Positions 36,134 to 44,649 of a DNA stretch of 64,000 nt are shown here, one piece after another. Origin of the DNA: Tannerellaceae bacterium (GTDB lineage Bacteria > Bacteroidota > Bacteroidia > Bacteroidales > Tannerellaceae); contig JAITGS010000046.1 in the NCBI GenBank assembly GCA_031280435.1, positions 1-64,000 of the forward strand, given 5' to 3'. The notes under the pieces are model-generated. The model was not told where the DNA came from. It made no database searches and saw only the letters and a list, made by a program, of their open reading frames with translations. Numbering within the stretch: position 1 is the first letter of the stretch; every line of letters begins with the position of its first letter. A program made the position numbers and the translations under genes.

Positions 36134-36705
36134 GATATTGAGGTTGTTTGTGAGTTGTTAGACGAGGATTCCGGTTTACATCCGGATTGCTTTTTAGCCA
36201 TTTCTTCAATCGTATACATAAGCGTTGCGTATTTCTTGCCGGAGATTTCTCCATATTGAATATCAAGCAATAAATGTTTGTAAAAAGGAAAATCAATAGC
36301 TTCAAAAACATTTAATTCCAAGAATGAAACTCCTACAATAATGGCAAATGAGGCATTAATAAACAGGAATTCTTTTGTGGCTTTCGTACCCGGTAAAAGC
36401 TGAATCGGACGTATTCTCGAAAGCCATTTTATTGAATATGCAGCTTGTTTATGTCTGTCCGCTCTTTCTGAATGGGAATAGAGTTTGAACCTGTATATAT
36501 CATCAAAGTAGCGAGCCATGACAAGGCATAGTAAGTCTTCATTCAGATAAACAAATGATTTTATATCGGGATATCCTTCTATAAAATCATTATATAATTT
36601 CCTGATTGTTTCGAACCTCTCACGTTCCTGTTCAACTCGTTCTTCCTGAACTAACTTCTCAAGCTCACGTCCTAACTTGTGGATTTCTGTATTTCTTTCG
36701 TCCAT
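36130..36705 (-). CDS. Uncharacterised protein, first of three unknown genes (191 aa)
   Basis: I do not recognise this family. The first 45 residues are a strongly charged helix rich in Glu and Arg (KLGRELEKLVQEERVEQERERFE), probably a coiled coil. The middle has hydrophobic stretches (FLFINASFAIIVGVSFLELNVF) that could be one membrane segment or a buried core. The C-terminus is Ser/Asn-rich. The base composition is more AT-rich than the isomerase gene it overlaps by 4 bp. It seems to be cotranscribed with two small membrane-protein genes upstream. Confidence 0.75.
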   Translation of the reverse strand: MDERNTEIHKLGRELEKLVQEERVEQERERFETIRKLYNDFIEGYPDIKSFVYLNEDLLCLVMARYFDDIYRFKLYSHSERADRHKQAAYSIKWLSRIRPIQLLPGTKATKEFLFINASFAIIVGVSFLELNVFEAIDFPFYKHLLLDIQYGEISGKKYATLMYTIEEMAKKQSGCKPESSSNNSQTTSIS

Positions 36706-36723
36706 AAAAAGGAGAAAAATAAA

Positions 36724-37041
36724 TTAAATATTATAGTCCTCTTCCTTCATTTTGTTCTTGAGTTCATTATATATCTCCGAGGCCAAAATGTTTTTTCCGA
36801 ATTCATAATATTGGCGGTCTTCCCGCTTTTGGCCATGGTTCTCAATATCCCATTTCCGTGCATCCCGCACCTCTTTATTTTGCATTGCGATGTCATATCC
36901 GCTTAGGCTGTCAGCTGTGGCTGCGGCCTTTCTTTCATCGAAAGATTTTCTTATATTCTTCCGATAAGTCCAAAGCAATGTAAATGCGGCGAATACCATT
37001 ATAGCATAAGTCACATATACGAAAGTCTTTTCTTCTAACAT
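36724..37041 (-). CDS. Uncharacterised small protein with one N-terminal membrane helix (105 aa)
   Basis: Not recognised. Residues 8-25 form a single transmembrane helix (YVTYAIMVFAAFTLLW), followed by a basic stretch (YRKNIRKSF) that would place the charged C-terminal domain in the cytoplasm. The rest is hydrophilic and helical, ending NKMKEEDYNI. It is 18 bp from each neighbour on the same strand. Its size and topology suggest a subunit of a small membrane complex with the next two genes, which is inference only. Confidence 0.7.
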   Translation of the reverse strand: MLEEKTFVYVTYAIMVFAAFTLLWTYRKNIRKSFDERKAAATADSLSGYDIAMQNKEVRDARKWDIENHGQKREDRQYYEFGKNILASEIYNELKNKMKEEDYNI

Positions 37042-37059
37042 AGGGGCAATTTGTCTTAA

Positions 37060-37503
37060 CTATTGATTGTTATTGTTTAATATTTTAATTTTTATTACTG
37101 CTGCAAAGACACTTGCAAAAGCAGTAAATGAATAAAATGCAGTCCTGTAATGTATGCCGATTTGTGATACGTCAGTAAATTCTAAGGAATTAATAAAAAT
37201 AATCCCTAAATAAATCACGTATATAGTCCAAGATACAGCAATCCATCCTTTTATTACTTCTTCAGCATTACGATCATGGAATAGACTCAGCAGTACGGTT
37301 ATGCCCAGGAATGAATAGACACCTTTATCTACTAAAATCAGAAATAAAGATATAGGATTAAATGGGTTGATGTCTCCAACCGGAGCGCCAAGCCCAAGCC
37401 CTATCGGCATAATAATAAAGACAATCAATGGAGGCGCACAAACAGGTAAAATCACGTTTGCCAGTAACCATAATTTAAATGCGTCCCATATTGATCTGTT
37501 CAT
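37060..37503 (-). CDS. Uncharacterised membrane protein with about four helices (147 aa)
   Basis: Not recognised. Hydrophobic helices at roughly residues 10-33, 50-72, 85-107 and 120-140 give a four-helix membrane protein with short loops. Between the first two lies a Gly/Pro-rich loop (MPIGLGLGAPVGDINPFNP). It is the first gene behind a good promoter at 37542-37572 and seems to lead the transcript that runs down to the DMT transporter gene. Confidence 0.75.
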   Translation of the reverse strand: MNRSIWDAFKLWLLANVILPVCAPPLIVFIIMPIGLGLGAPVGDINPFNPISLFLILVDKGVYSFLGITVLLSLFHDRNAEEVIKGWIAVSWTIYVIYLGIIFINSLEFTDVSQIGIHYRTAFYSFTAFASVFAAVIKIKILNNNNQ

Positions 37504-37541
37504 GTTTTGTAGATTAAAGAATGTTCAATAAAATAAAAATG

Positions 37542-37572
37542 CAAAGATAAAGATTCTCTTCACATACACAAT
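37542..37572 (-). promoter_or_regulatory. Promoter of the unknown-gene/isomerase/kinase run
   Basis: On the minus strand ATTG (37572-37569), a 19-bp spacer, and TATCTTTG (37549-37542), an exact match to TAnnTTTG. It lies 39 bp before the ATG at 37503. As the following six genes are closely spaced or overlapping, it may drive all of them. Confidence 0.65.
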
Positions 37573-37679
37573 GCTTTGTGAGAAATGGCGGGGCAATTGT
37601 TGAAAACTTTAAGCTGACACGCTGCCATAGATGAAAATTGTAAGCTCCTGCGCAACTTTTTCTCCCGAATTTTTCGGCA

Positions 37680-39002
37680 TCACACCCCTGGGAACTGCCG
37701 GGGCGACCGATATTCGGGTTTCAGCAGCGCATCTGCTTGCGGATTGTTTACAAATCTATGGGCATTTTCATCGTACACGAGCATGGATTGCGTCCGTGCC
37801 GCTATGTTGCCGAGGTGAGCATAGCAGGCGCTCAGGCTGCCGTGCTCTATTGTGCAAGCTGTGAGTGGATTGCGGGTCTTAATGCATGCGACGAAGTCGG
37901 CAAGATGGCGGTGACGCTCTTTGTGATCGGAAAGCACTTTCAAAGGTTCGACTTTTCCCGCGCCGTCGGCCCCGCTTCGTTCCGGGATTATTTCCCAATT
38001 CTCGCGGTCGGCCACGAGAGTGCCGTTTGTTCCTTTGAAAGCCATGCCGTAATTGCGACCGTAGGGGCCGGTTTCGGTGCCTCCGGTGTGGCTCCAGGTC
38101 ATTATGAAATCGTCGAGCTCGTATACTACTTGCTGAGTATCAAATGTTTCCGGAGCGTTTTCGGGATAGGCAAATTTACCGCCTATGGCCGTTACTCGCC
38201 GCGGCATGCGCGAAATGTTCATGGCCCACAGCACCATGTCGAGCAGATGCACGCCCCAATCGGTCATCAACCCGCCGCCATAGCTCCAAAACATGCGCCA
38301 CGAGCCATGGAAGCGCTGTTTGTTAAAAGGACGCAGAGGAGCGGGGCCCAGCCACATATCGTAGTCAACGCCTTGAGGCTCAAGTTCATCAGGAAACGGC
38401 TTGTCGAGGGCTCCATACCTGAAATTTCCCCAAACATCGGCCCGCGCGATTCGTCCCAGCATGCCGCGGTTAATATATTCAACCATTTCATGCCAATGAT
38501 TGCCGCTACGCTGCTGTTGTCCAACGCTTACTATGCGGTTGTATCGCTTGGCGGCGCGGGTCATCACCTCACATTCGGCTATGGAATTGGCAATTGGTTT
38601 TTCAACATAAACGTCTTTGCCGGCAGAACATGCATCCGTAAACTGCAAGCAATGCCAATGATCGGGAGTGCCTATTATCACAACATCTATATCTTTTATT
38701 TCAAGCAGACGCCTGTAATCATGAAAGATTTGTGGAGGACGGCCGTGCGATTTTTCAAGTTCGGCAGCCCGGCCGGCCAGAATGTTACTGTCGACGTCGC
38801 AGAGGGCAACACATTCAACTTCGGGATTGAGAAGCATGTCGGCCAAATCACCCCAACCCATATTTCGGCATCCGATGAGGCCCACGCGAATACGGTCATT
38901 CGCAGAAACTTGAGGCTGCGATGCAAAAGAAAAGGCCGGCATTGCCATAGAAGCTGCCACAATGCCGGCGGATGTTTTGATGAAATTTCTTCGGTTTGTC
39001 AT
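37680..39002 (-). CDS. Gfo/Idh/MocA-family oxidoreductase, exported
   Basis: NAD(P)-dependent sugar oxidoreductase of 440 residues. The start at 39002 (MTNRRNFIKTSAGI) gives a twin-arginine-type signal; the frame could extend 96 bp upstream but that would mask the signal. The Rossmann motif is VGLIGCRNMGWGDLA, and the family EKP motif with the catalytic lysine is at VYVEKPIANS. The C-terminal part with WSYGGGLMTDWGVHLLDM is typical of periplasmic Bacteroidetes members that act on sugars or glycosides. A TATGTTTG box on the minus strand (39033-39026) lies just upstream. Confidence 0.92.
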   Translation of the reverse strand: MTNRRNFIKTSAGIVAASMAMPAFSFASQPQVSANDRIRVGLIGCRNMGWGDLADMLLNPEVECVALCDVDSNILAGRAAELEKSHGRPPQIFHDYRRLLEIKDIDVVIIGTPDHWHCLQFTDACSAGKDVYVEKPIANSIAECEVMTRAAKRYNRIVSVGQQQRSGNHWHEMVEYINRGMLGRIARADVWGNFRYGALDKPFPDELEPQGVDYDMWLGPAPLRPFNKQRFHGSWRMFWSYGGGLMTDWGVHLLDMVLWAMNISRMPRRVTAIGGKFAYPENAPETFDTQQVVYELDDFIMTWSHTGGTETGPYGRNYGMAFKGTNGTLVADRENWEIIPERSGADGAGKVEPLKVLSDHKERHRHLADFVACIKTRNPLTACTIEHGSLSACYAHLGNIAARTQSMLVYDENAHRFVNNPQADALLKPEYRSPRQFPGV

Positions 39003-39144
39003 GGTATGATAATTTTTAAATTTGACAAACATAAATAAAAGAATTGAGAAAAGCGCATCTAAGTGCATTATAGCAGGCGTTAGAGCATTTACGGACAAAA
39101 AGTTTCCTCAAACACAAAAAAGCATATAAAAAGTGTACTTGAAA

Positions 39145-39175
39145 TTTGTTCTATAAAAAATGTTTTCTACTTTTG
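39145..39175 (+). promoter_or_regulatory. Strong consensus promoter facing array R5
   Basis: TTTG at 39145-39148, a 19-bp spacer and TACTTTTG at 39168-39175: an exact match to TTTG-N19-TAnnTTTG. Transcription would begin near 39182, run through array R5 and reach the gene at 39621. Confidence 0.7.
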
Positions 39176-39214
39176 CACTTAATCAAATAAATAATTTACA
39201 CACTTTACAAATGT

Positions 39215-39613
39215 ATGACATATATAAAAACTGTAACTGCCGAAAGGCAAAACAATTTCCTCAATAGAAAAACGGCAGCGCCAAATGCTTTAGCAGGCAT
39301 TCAGCCGGCCATTTCAGGTGCTCCCAAAATCATCGCGGGTGCCCCCAAAAGCATTGCGGGTGTCCCCGGAATCATTGCGGGTGTTCCCAAAATCATTTTG
39401 AGTGTTCCCAAAATCATTTTGAGTGTTCCCAAAAGTATTTTGAGTGTTCCCAAAAGTATTTTGAGTGTTCCCAAAAGCATTTTGAGTGTTCCCAAAAGCA
39501 TTTCGGGGCACTCAAAAACATTTCGGGGACACTCAAAAGTATTTCGGGGATGTCAAATTTCTTATTCGATTAGATTTAAATCACATATTATTAATCACTT
39601 ACTAATAAATTAA
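39215..39613 (+). CDS. Possible repeat-encoded small protein (132 aa), doubtful
   Basis: An open frame starts about 33 nt after the predicted transcription start and ends 7 bp before the next gene. Residues 1-33 are non-repetitive (MTYIKTVTAERQ...), then heptapeptides of the type GAPKIIA and SVPKSIL follow, encoded by array R5, and a 25-residue tail. Position behind a good promoter is the only argument for translation. The heptads arise simply because 21 is divisible by three, and the related array R3 lacks such a context. It may instead be a 5' leader of the gene at 39621. Confidence 0.2.
   Translation: MTYIKTVTAERQNNFLNRKTAAPNALAGIQPAISGAPKIIAGAPKSIAGVPGIIAGVPKIILSVPKIILSVPKSILSVPKSILSVPKSILSVPKSISGHSKTFRGHSKVFRGCQISYSIRFKSHIINHLLIN
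39317..39546. repeat. Tandem array R5, 21-bp unit, eleven copies
   Basis: Eleven units starting at 39317, 39338, 39359, 39380, 39401, 39422, 39443, 39464, 39485, 39506 and 39526. The early units read GGTGCTCCCAAAATCATCGCG and drift stepwise to AGTGTTCCCAAAAGCATTTTG. In the last two GTGTTCCC is replaced by GGGCACTC or GGGACACTC. The first unit shares GCTCCCAAAATCATCGCGGG with the minus strand of array R3, so the two arrays are one family in opposite orientation. Confidence 0.94.
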
Positions 39614-39620
39614 AATTTCA

Positions 39621-40328
39621 ATGAATCATCATCCAGACGTATTTCCTGCCATAGAGGCAGACTTGATCCTTTGGTTAGACAATTTTGTGAGCAGAGTTGA
39701 TGCAAAATCTGTAAATTGGAACCTTCCCGTCGACCATCCGTCGACAGGCGAACTTCGCGAAAGTAGCACGTTATTTTTGACGGTCGACGCACTCAAGGGG
39801 GCGTACACCGATTATAAAGCTAAGTATGCCATTGTCAATGATCCAACGACCCATACTCCTGTGGCGGTTGCCAACAAGAACGCGGCAAAGAAAAGCCTCA
39901 TCGAGGGCCTTCGCCGGTTTATAAAAGAGCACATCGTCTACAATTCTCTTATCACCGATGCGGATCTTATCAGCCTTGGCCTTAAACCGCATAAAACTAC
40001 CCACACGCCGGCTGCTGTTGCAACAACTTATCCGGTTGCTATAAAAATTGAATCGTCGGCTCCCGGTGTGCTTCTTATTCATGTTGAAGATTCGGAAAAG
40101 AACAAACCCAACAAGACAAAGGGCTTTGTATGTCGATATGCCATTCTGGATGAGCATCCTACATACTGGGATAAACTTCCGCAAAAGGCATACAGCCAAA
40201 GCTCAACCCTTACCCTCACATTTGATATAAACCAGTGCGGTAAAACGGTTTATCTCTCTATGTGCTGGGAAAATACCCGCGGGGAACATGGTAATTGGGG
40301 GCCGATTGTATCGGCAATTATCGGGTAA
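39621..40328 (+). CDS. Conserved hypothetical protein with a Fn3-like C-terminal half (235 aa)
   Basis: The N-terminal 120 residues are helical and include KKSLIEGLRRFIKEHIVYN. The C-terminal half is beta-rich and ends in VYLSMCWENTRGEHGNWGPIVSAIIG, similar to fibronectin-type sandwiches. From memory, proteins of this design recur as uncharacterised genes in Bacteroidetes and spirochaetes, often in several copies. No signal peptide and no catalytic motif are visible. It is followed by a good terminator, so it ends a transcript that starts near 39182. Confidence 0.75.
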   Translation: MNHHPDVFPAIEADLILWLDNFVSRVDAKSVNWNLPVDHPSTGELRESSTLFLTVDALKGAYTDYKAKYAIVNDPTTHTPVAVANKNAAKKSLIEGLRRFIKEHIVYNSLITDADLISLGLKPHKTTHTPAAVATTYPVAIKIESSAPGVLLIHVEDSEKNKPNKTKGFVCRYAILDEHPTYWDKLPQKAYSQSSTLTLTFDINQCGKTVYLSMCWENTRGEHGNWGPIVSAIIG

Positions 40329-40363
40329 AATGAAAGGTGCTTAATTAAAAAGTTGAAAGCAAA

Positions 40364-40398
40364 AGGGCGTTGGACTTGTTTTAACGCTCTTTTTTTTT
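40364..40398 (+). terminator. Intrinsic terminator after the Fn3-like gene
   Basis: AGGGCGTT (40364-40371) pairs with AACGCTCT (40383-40390, one G-T pair) and is followed by eight T. Confidence 0.8.
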
Positions 40399-40452
40399 GA
40401 ATATTGTCATAAAAATATTTACATGTATAACTTATAAATTGTAAAAAACAAA

Positions 40453-42192
40453 ATGAGAAATTTACTTATCATGATTGCCCTTACAGTTCTCCCATCAGGC
40501 CTGGCGGCGCAAAGCGTATCATTTCCCGACGATGTTATGAAAAGAGGCTATTTCGATCGGCCGTATAAGCGTTATGAAGCTGAACCTCAAAAGTGTAGCT
40601 CGAATGGATTATTTTTATCGCCAACGTACACGCAAACCGAAATACAGTCGGAAGCCTCGAATAATGTAGCGGTACAGTTGAGGCAAAAAGGCGAATATGT
40701 GGAATGGAAAAATGATGAAGCTGCCGATGGATTAACGTTGCGCTTTTCTATTCCCGACGATGCTGAAGGACGCGGACGGCGCGGAACAATATCCTTGCTT
40801 GTTAACGGAAAAGCGGTACGCAGCATCGACCTTGATTCTCGATGGGCATGGCAGTACGCCTTGATGAGCGGACAAACTTATCCGGATAACATCCCTGGTT
40901 CCAATAAGTTTGCCCGCATGCGCTTTGACGAAACAAGAGTAAAACTCGCCGAAAAAATCCCGCGGGGCGCAAGCTTTCGCTTAGTCAAAACAGACGATAA
41001 TGACCTCACATACACAATCGACTTCGTTGAGCTCGAACCCGTGCCCGCAGCAATAACCTTTGAATCTATTGCCGGAATTAATAAAATTGCTTACAACGGA
41101 GCCGAACCGCTGGAAAAATTTGTTGCCGCAAATGGAGGTAAAGTGATATATATTCCTGCCGGACGATATGAAGTTGCTGACCGTATTGTGATAAACGAGC
41201 CGAACACCTCCCTGATAGGGGCAGGCATGTGGCACGTTGAGCTCTACTTTTCCGCTCCGCCGGATAATGAAAAGACCTATGCCCGCCGCGGAATAGAATC
41301 GCGCGCCGACAATACTCACCTCCAAGGCCTTTACATCACTACCGCCAACGAGAGGCGTTATTTTGTCCATAACGGTCGTAATGGACAGGTAGGCAAAGGA
41401 TTAATGGGTTCGTTCGGCAAGGATTCAAGGATAAGCAATTTGTGGATTGAGCACTTTGAGTGCGGCGGATGGATTGACGGAGCCGAGAATCTGACCGTAG
41501 AACATTGCCGTTTCCGCAACCATTATGCCGACGGGATCAACCTTTCTTTCGGTAGCCGCAATTCAATAGTTTCCCACAGTAGTTTTCGCAATAATGGTGA
41601 CGATGATATGGCTTCGTGGTCGAGAGGGCAAGAGATGTGCGAGAATATTACATACCGCTATTGCACGGCCGAAAATAATTGGAGGGCGTCGAGCCTTGGC
41701 TTTTTCGGTGGCCGCAATCACAAAGCTCTCGATATTCTCGTTATCGACCCCATGGAAGCCGCCTTGCGTGTAACGACAGATTTCCCCGGCAGAGAATTTG
41801 CTGCGGAAGGCGAGATCCTTTTCAGCCGGATTTCGGTTTACAAAGGAGGCTGTATCCCTGGCCCTCTGGGCTTTAACGGCGACATAATCGACGGCAGCAC
41901 AGCCGGAGCCATACATATCACATCTTACTTGCGATACGACCTTCGCAATATTCGCTTTTGCGATATAGATTTATATGATTCAAAATACGACGCGATTTTT
42001 ATTGGCTGCGATAATGAAAAGATGATTGAGAATTTGAGCCTGGAAAATATTCGTATACGAGGTGCAGGTCGTTACGGTATATATTTTCATAAAGCAGTAG
42101 GCAATACCATTTTGCGGGATATAATTTATGAGCGCACGAAGATGGGAGATATGGGAACTGTACCGAGATGGCTAAAGACTGTAATTGAATAA
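40453..42192 (+). CDS. Secreted right-handed beta-helix protein, GH87-like, with CBM35-like domain
   Basis: A 579-residue exported protein (signal peptide 1-19, ending LAAQ). Residues 20-200 form a CBM35-like beta-sandwich (YVEWKNDEADG, YTIDFVELEP). From about 205 a pectate-lyase-type parallel beta-helix follows: GGKVIYIPAGRYEV, NTSLIGAGM, then coils such as NLTVEHCRFRNHYADGINL and SFRNNGDDDMASWS, where the Asp clusters are likely catalytic. The domain pair recalls alpha-1,3-glucanases/mycodextranases of GH87, though other polysaccharide hydrolases remain possible. It stands alone, without a SusC/D pair, so it is not a classical polysaccharide-utilisation locus. Confidence 0.75.
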   Translation: MRNLLIMIALTVLPSGLAAQSVSFPDDVMKRGYFDRPYKRYEAEPQKCSSNGLFLSPTYTQTEIQSEASNNVAVQLRQKGEYVEWKNDEAADGLTLRFSIPDDAEGRGRRGTISLLVNGKAVRSIDLDSRWAWQYALMSGQTYPDNIPGSNKFARMRFDETRVKLAEKIPRGASFRLVKTDDNDLTYTIDFVELEPVPAAITFESIAGINKIAYNGAEPLEKFVAANGGKVIYIPAGRYEVADRIVINEPNTSLIGAGMWHVELYFSAPPDNEKTYARRGIESRADNTHLQGLYITTANERRYFVHNGRNGQVGKGLMGSFGKDSRISNLWIEHFECGGWIDGAENLTVEHCRFRNHYADGINLSFGSRNSIVSHSSFRNNGDDDMASWSRGQEMCENITYRYCTAENNWRASSLGFFGGRNHKALDILVIDPMEAALRVTTDFPGREFAAEGEILFSRISVYKGGCIPGPLGFNGDIIDGSTAGAIHITSYLRYDLRNIRFCDIDLYDSKYDAIFIGCDNEKMIENLSLENIRIRGAGRYGIYFHKAVGNTILRDIIYERTKMGDMGTVPRWLKTVIE

Positions 42193-42195
42193 AAG

Positions 42196-42220
42196 GGCCA
42201 CTTATTTACCGGGAGTGGCC
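42196..42220 (+). terminator. Possible hairpin terminator after the beta-helix gene
   Basis: GGCCACT (42196-42202) pairs with AGTGGCC (42214-42220). There is no T-run after it, so termination is uncertain. Confidence 0.35.
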
Positions 42221-42297
42221 GGTTCGCAGCGTCGCCTTCGTATTTTGTTGAGGATTCGTTTGCTCAGTCAATCAATTATTAAATTATTTTTGCGTTT

Positions 42298-44511
42298 ATG
42301 AAAACAGAAGATTTTTTTACAGCTGAAGAATACCTGCGCTTCAATGCCGCAGTTCGTTCGCTTTCACGCTCTCTTTTGGCATTTTTGAATAAGAAGGAGC
42401 TTAAAAAGTTGCAGCATTTGATTGCCGATGCTGCTGCTCGCGAGTGTTATAACCGCGATCGCAACGGCATCAACGGCTTGTTGCGCAACTTGGAAACGGC
42501 TCGGATTGCAGCCGACGAAATGGGCCTCAAACGCGGCCCTCTGATTGCCCAAATGCTTTATCGCCCGGTGTTTAAGAAGATTCATACGACGGGCGATGTT
42601 GAAAAACTCTTTGATACCGATGCAGCTCAGCTTGTTGAGCGCCTGCTGCGCACATCTGAGCTTTATGCTCGCAATACTGCCGTCGATTCTGAAAATTTTC
42701 ATCGTCTTTTATTCAGTTTTGCCGAAGATGTGCGCGTCATACTGCTAATGTTGGCCGATCGTCTCTACATGATGCGCGTGGGCAAGCAAATTGCTGATGA
42801 CGAACAGCGCCTGCGTCTGGCTCGTGAAGCGTCCTACCTTTACGCGCCCCTTGCTCATCGCCTTGGCCTCTATGCCATCAAGGGAGAGCTCGAAGATCTT
42901 TCGCTCAAATATACCGATCCTCAGCAGTTTGCTTTCATAAAGGAGAAACTCAGCGAAACCAAGCAGTCGCGCGATGCATATATTGCTCGTTTTATCGCTC
43001 CGGTGAAGGAAAAACTCACGGAAGAAGGCTTTCTGTTCGACATAAAGGGCCGCACCAAGTCGATTCATTCCATCAACAATAAACTAAGGAAGCAACAAAC
43101 TGAATTTGAGAAGATATACGATCTTTTTGCCATTCGCGTAATCCTCGACATGCCCTTCGATTCTATCAATAAAGAGCGCTCGGAATGCTGGCGGGCCTTT
43201 TCAATAATCACAAATATGTATCAACCTAATCCGAAACGTATGAAAGATTGGATCTCAATTCCGAAAAGCAACGGATACGAGAGCCTGCACACCACCGTGA
43301 TGGGCCCTCGTGAGCAGTGGGTTGAGGTACAAATTCGCACGCGGCGAATGGACGAAATTGCTGAAAAAGGCTTAGCTGCACACTGGAAATATAAAGGCGT
43401 CAAAGAAGATTCCGGTCTCGACCAACTTCTTGCCAATGTTCGCCTGTCACTCGAAAACAAGGATACGGATCCTTATGATCTTATGCAAAATTTCCGCATG
43501 GATTTGTATAGCGACGAGATTTATGTTTTCACTCCCAAAGGCGCCCTGCTCAAGCTCCCCAAAGGTGCAACCGTGCTCGATTTTGCCTTTGCCGTACATA
43601 CCGAAGTTGGCTCGCGATGCGTATCGGCGAGGGTAAACGACCGCAATGTCCCCATTCGTCACGTATTGAACAATGGCGATACCGTGGCCGTCCAAACGCA
43701 ACCCACTCAGTCGCCCAAACCCGGTTGGCTCTCGTTCGTTTCAACTTCAAAAGCACGGATAAAAATCAAACAAGCTCTGCGCGAAGACGCCGCCAAGAAT
43801 GCCGAATATGGCAAAGAACTCCTCCAACGGCGATTCAAAAATCGCAAAATAGAGCTCAGCGAACCCACTCTCATGCGCCTGATCAAAAAGAAAGGATACA
43901 AAACCGTGACGGATTTTTACCTCGATATTGCCGAAAGCAAACTGGATTCGGGACAGTTTATCGACGAATATCTTGACTTCGATCGCAAAGAAAAGGAGTT
44001 CGACCAGGAAGTCATAAGCGCCGGAACCTTCACTCCCAGCATCGAAATGGAGGAAATGACCACGCGCCCCGACATACTCGTTATCGACAAAAATCTTACC
44101 GGCATTGAATATAAGCTCTCAAAATGCTGCAATCCCATATTTGGTGACGAGATTTTTGCTTTCGTATCTACGCAAGGCATCAAAATTCACCGTGTCAACT
44201 GTCCGAATGAGCACGAGATGCGTGAACGCTTCGGATACCGTATAGTCGAAGCCCGCTGGAGCGGTAAAGGCGCGAACGACTATGTTGTAGATCTACTCGT
44301 TCTGGGGCGTGACGATATTGGTATCGTTACGAACATAACCTCTGTGATTAGCAAGGAAAATGGGATTGCTTTGCGCACTATCCGGATAGACTCCGGCGAC
44401 GGTTTTTTTCAGGGACATTTTGGCGTTATAGTAAAAGATTCACGCTCGCTGGCCACTTTGATAGGAAAAATTAAAGCCGTGAAAGGAGTTAGTGCGGTAA
44501 CAAGACAGTGA
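42298..44511 (+). CDS. relA: RelA/SpoT-family (p)ppGpp synthetase with degenerate hydrolase domain
   Basis: Stringent-response enzyme of 737 residues. The synthetase domain is intact: GRTKSIHSI, YDLFAIRVIL, RMKDWISIPKSNGYESLHTTV and EVQIRT. The domain order continues with TGS (DEIYVFTPKGALLKLPKG), a Cys-containing module (YKLSKCCNPIFGDE, HRVNCPN) and a C-terminal ACT domain. The N-terminal HD region lacks the His-Asp and Glu-Asp residues that bind manganese; only ADRLYMMR remains of the ADRLHNMR motif. I therefore expect synthesis but no hydrolysis of (p)ppGpp. The RxKD form of the synthetase loop is the one usually seen in bifunctional enzymes, so it may have lost hydrolysis secondarily. Confidence 0.93.
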   Translation: MKTEDFFTAEEYLRFNAAVRSLSRSLLAFLNKKELKKLQHLIADAAARECYNRDRNGINGLLRNLETARIAADEMGLKRGPLIAQMLYRPVFKKIHTTGDVEKLFDTDAAQLVERLLRTSELYARNTAVDSENFHRLLFSFAEDVRVILLMLADRLYMMRVGKQIADDEQRLRLAREASYLYAPLAHRLGLYAIKGELEDLSLKYTDPQQFAFIKEKLSETKQSRDAYIARFIAPVKEKLTEEGFLFDIKGRTKSIHSINNKLRKQQTEFEKIYDLFAIRVILDMPFDSINKERSECWRAFSIITNMYQPNPKRMKDWISIPKSNGYESLHTTVMGPREQWVEVQIRTRRMDEIAEKGLAAHWKYKGVKEDSGLDQLLANVRLSLENKDTDPYDLMQNFRMDLYSDEIYVFTPKGALLKLPKGATVLDFAFAVHTEVGSRCVSARVNDRNVPIRHVLNNGDTVAVQTQPTQSPKPGWLSFVSTSKARIKIKQALREDAAKNAEYGKELLQRRFKNRKIELSEPTLMRLIKKKGYKTVTDFYLDIAESKLDSGQFIDEYLDFDRKEKEFDQEVISAGTFTPSIEMEEMTTRPDILVIDKNLTGIEYKLSKCCNPIFGDEIFAFVSTQGIKIHRVNCPNEHEMRERFGYRIVEARWSGKGANDYVVDLLVLGRDDIGIVTNITSVISKENGIALRTIRIDSGDGFFQGHFGVIVKDSRSLATLIGKIKAVKGVSAVTRQ

Positions 44512-44546
44512 TATGTGAAAGATTTTCCCGGATAAAAGTAGAAACT

Positions 44547-44588
44547 AATAAAAAAACAAAAGGGGAACCGACATCACGTCGCCACCCC
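44547..44588 (-). terminator. Probable terminator of the minus-strand sigma factor operon
   Basis: Read on the minus strand, GGGG (44588-44585) and an inner CGAC/GTCG pair form a bulged hairpin closed by CCCC, followed by TTTTGTTTTTTT. It lies between the convergent relA and the small periplasmic-protein gene. Confidence 0.5.
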
Positions 44589-44649
44589 TCCCTTAACTTA
44601 AACGCCAAAACTAAATCTAAACAAAAAACACAAATAATGATAATATCTA

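Noticed and set aside
42259..42292. TTTG-N22-TATTTTTG as promoter of relA
   Set aside because: The box ends only 5 bp before the ATG, which would leave no leader; chance in AT-rich DNA is more likely.
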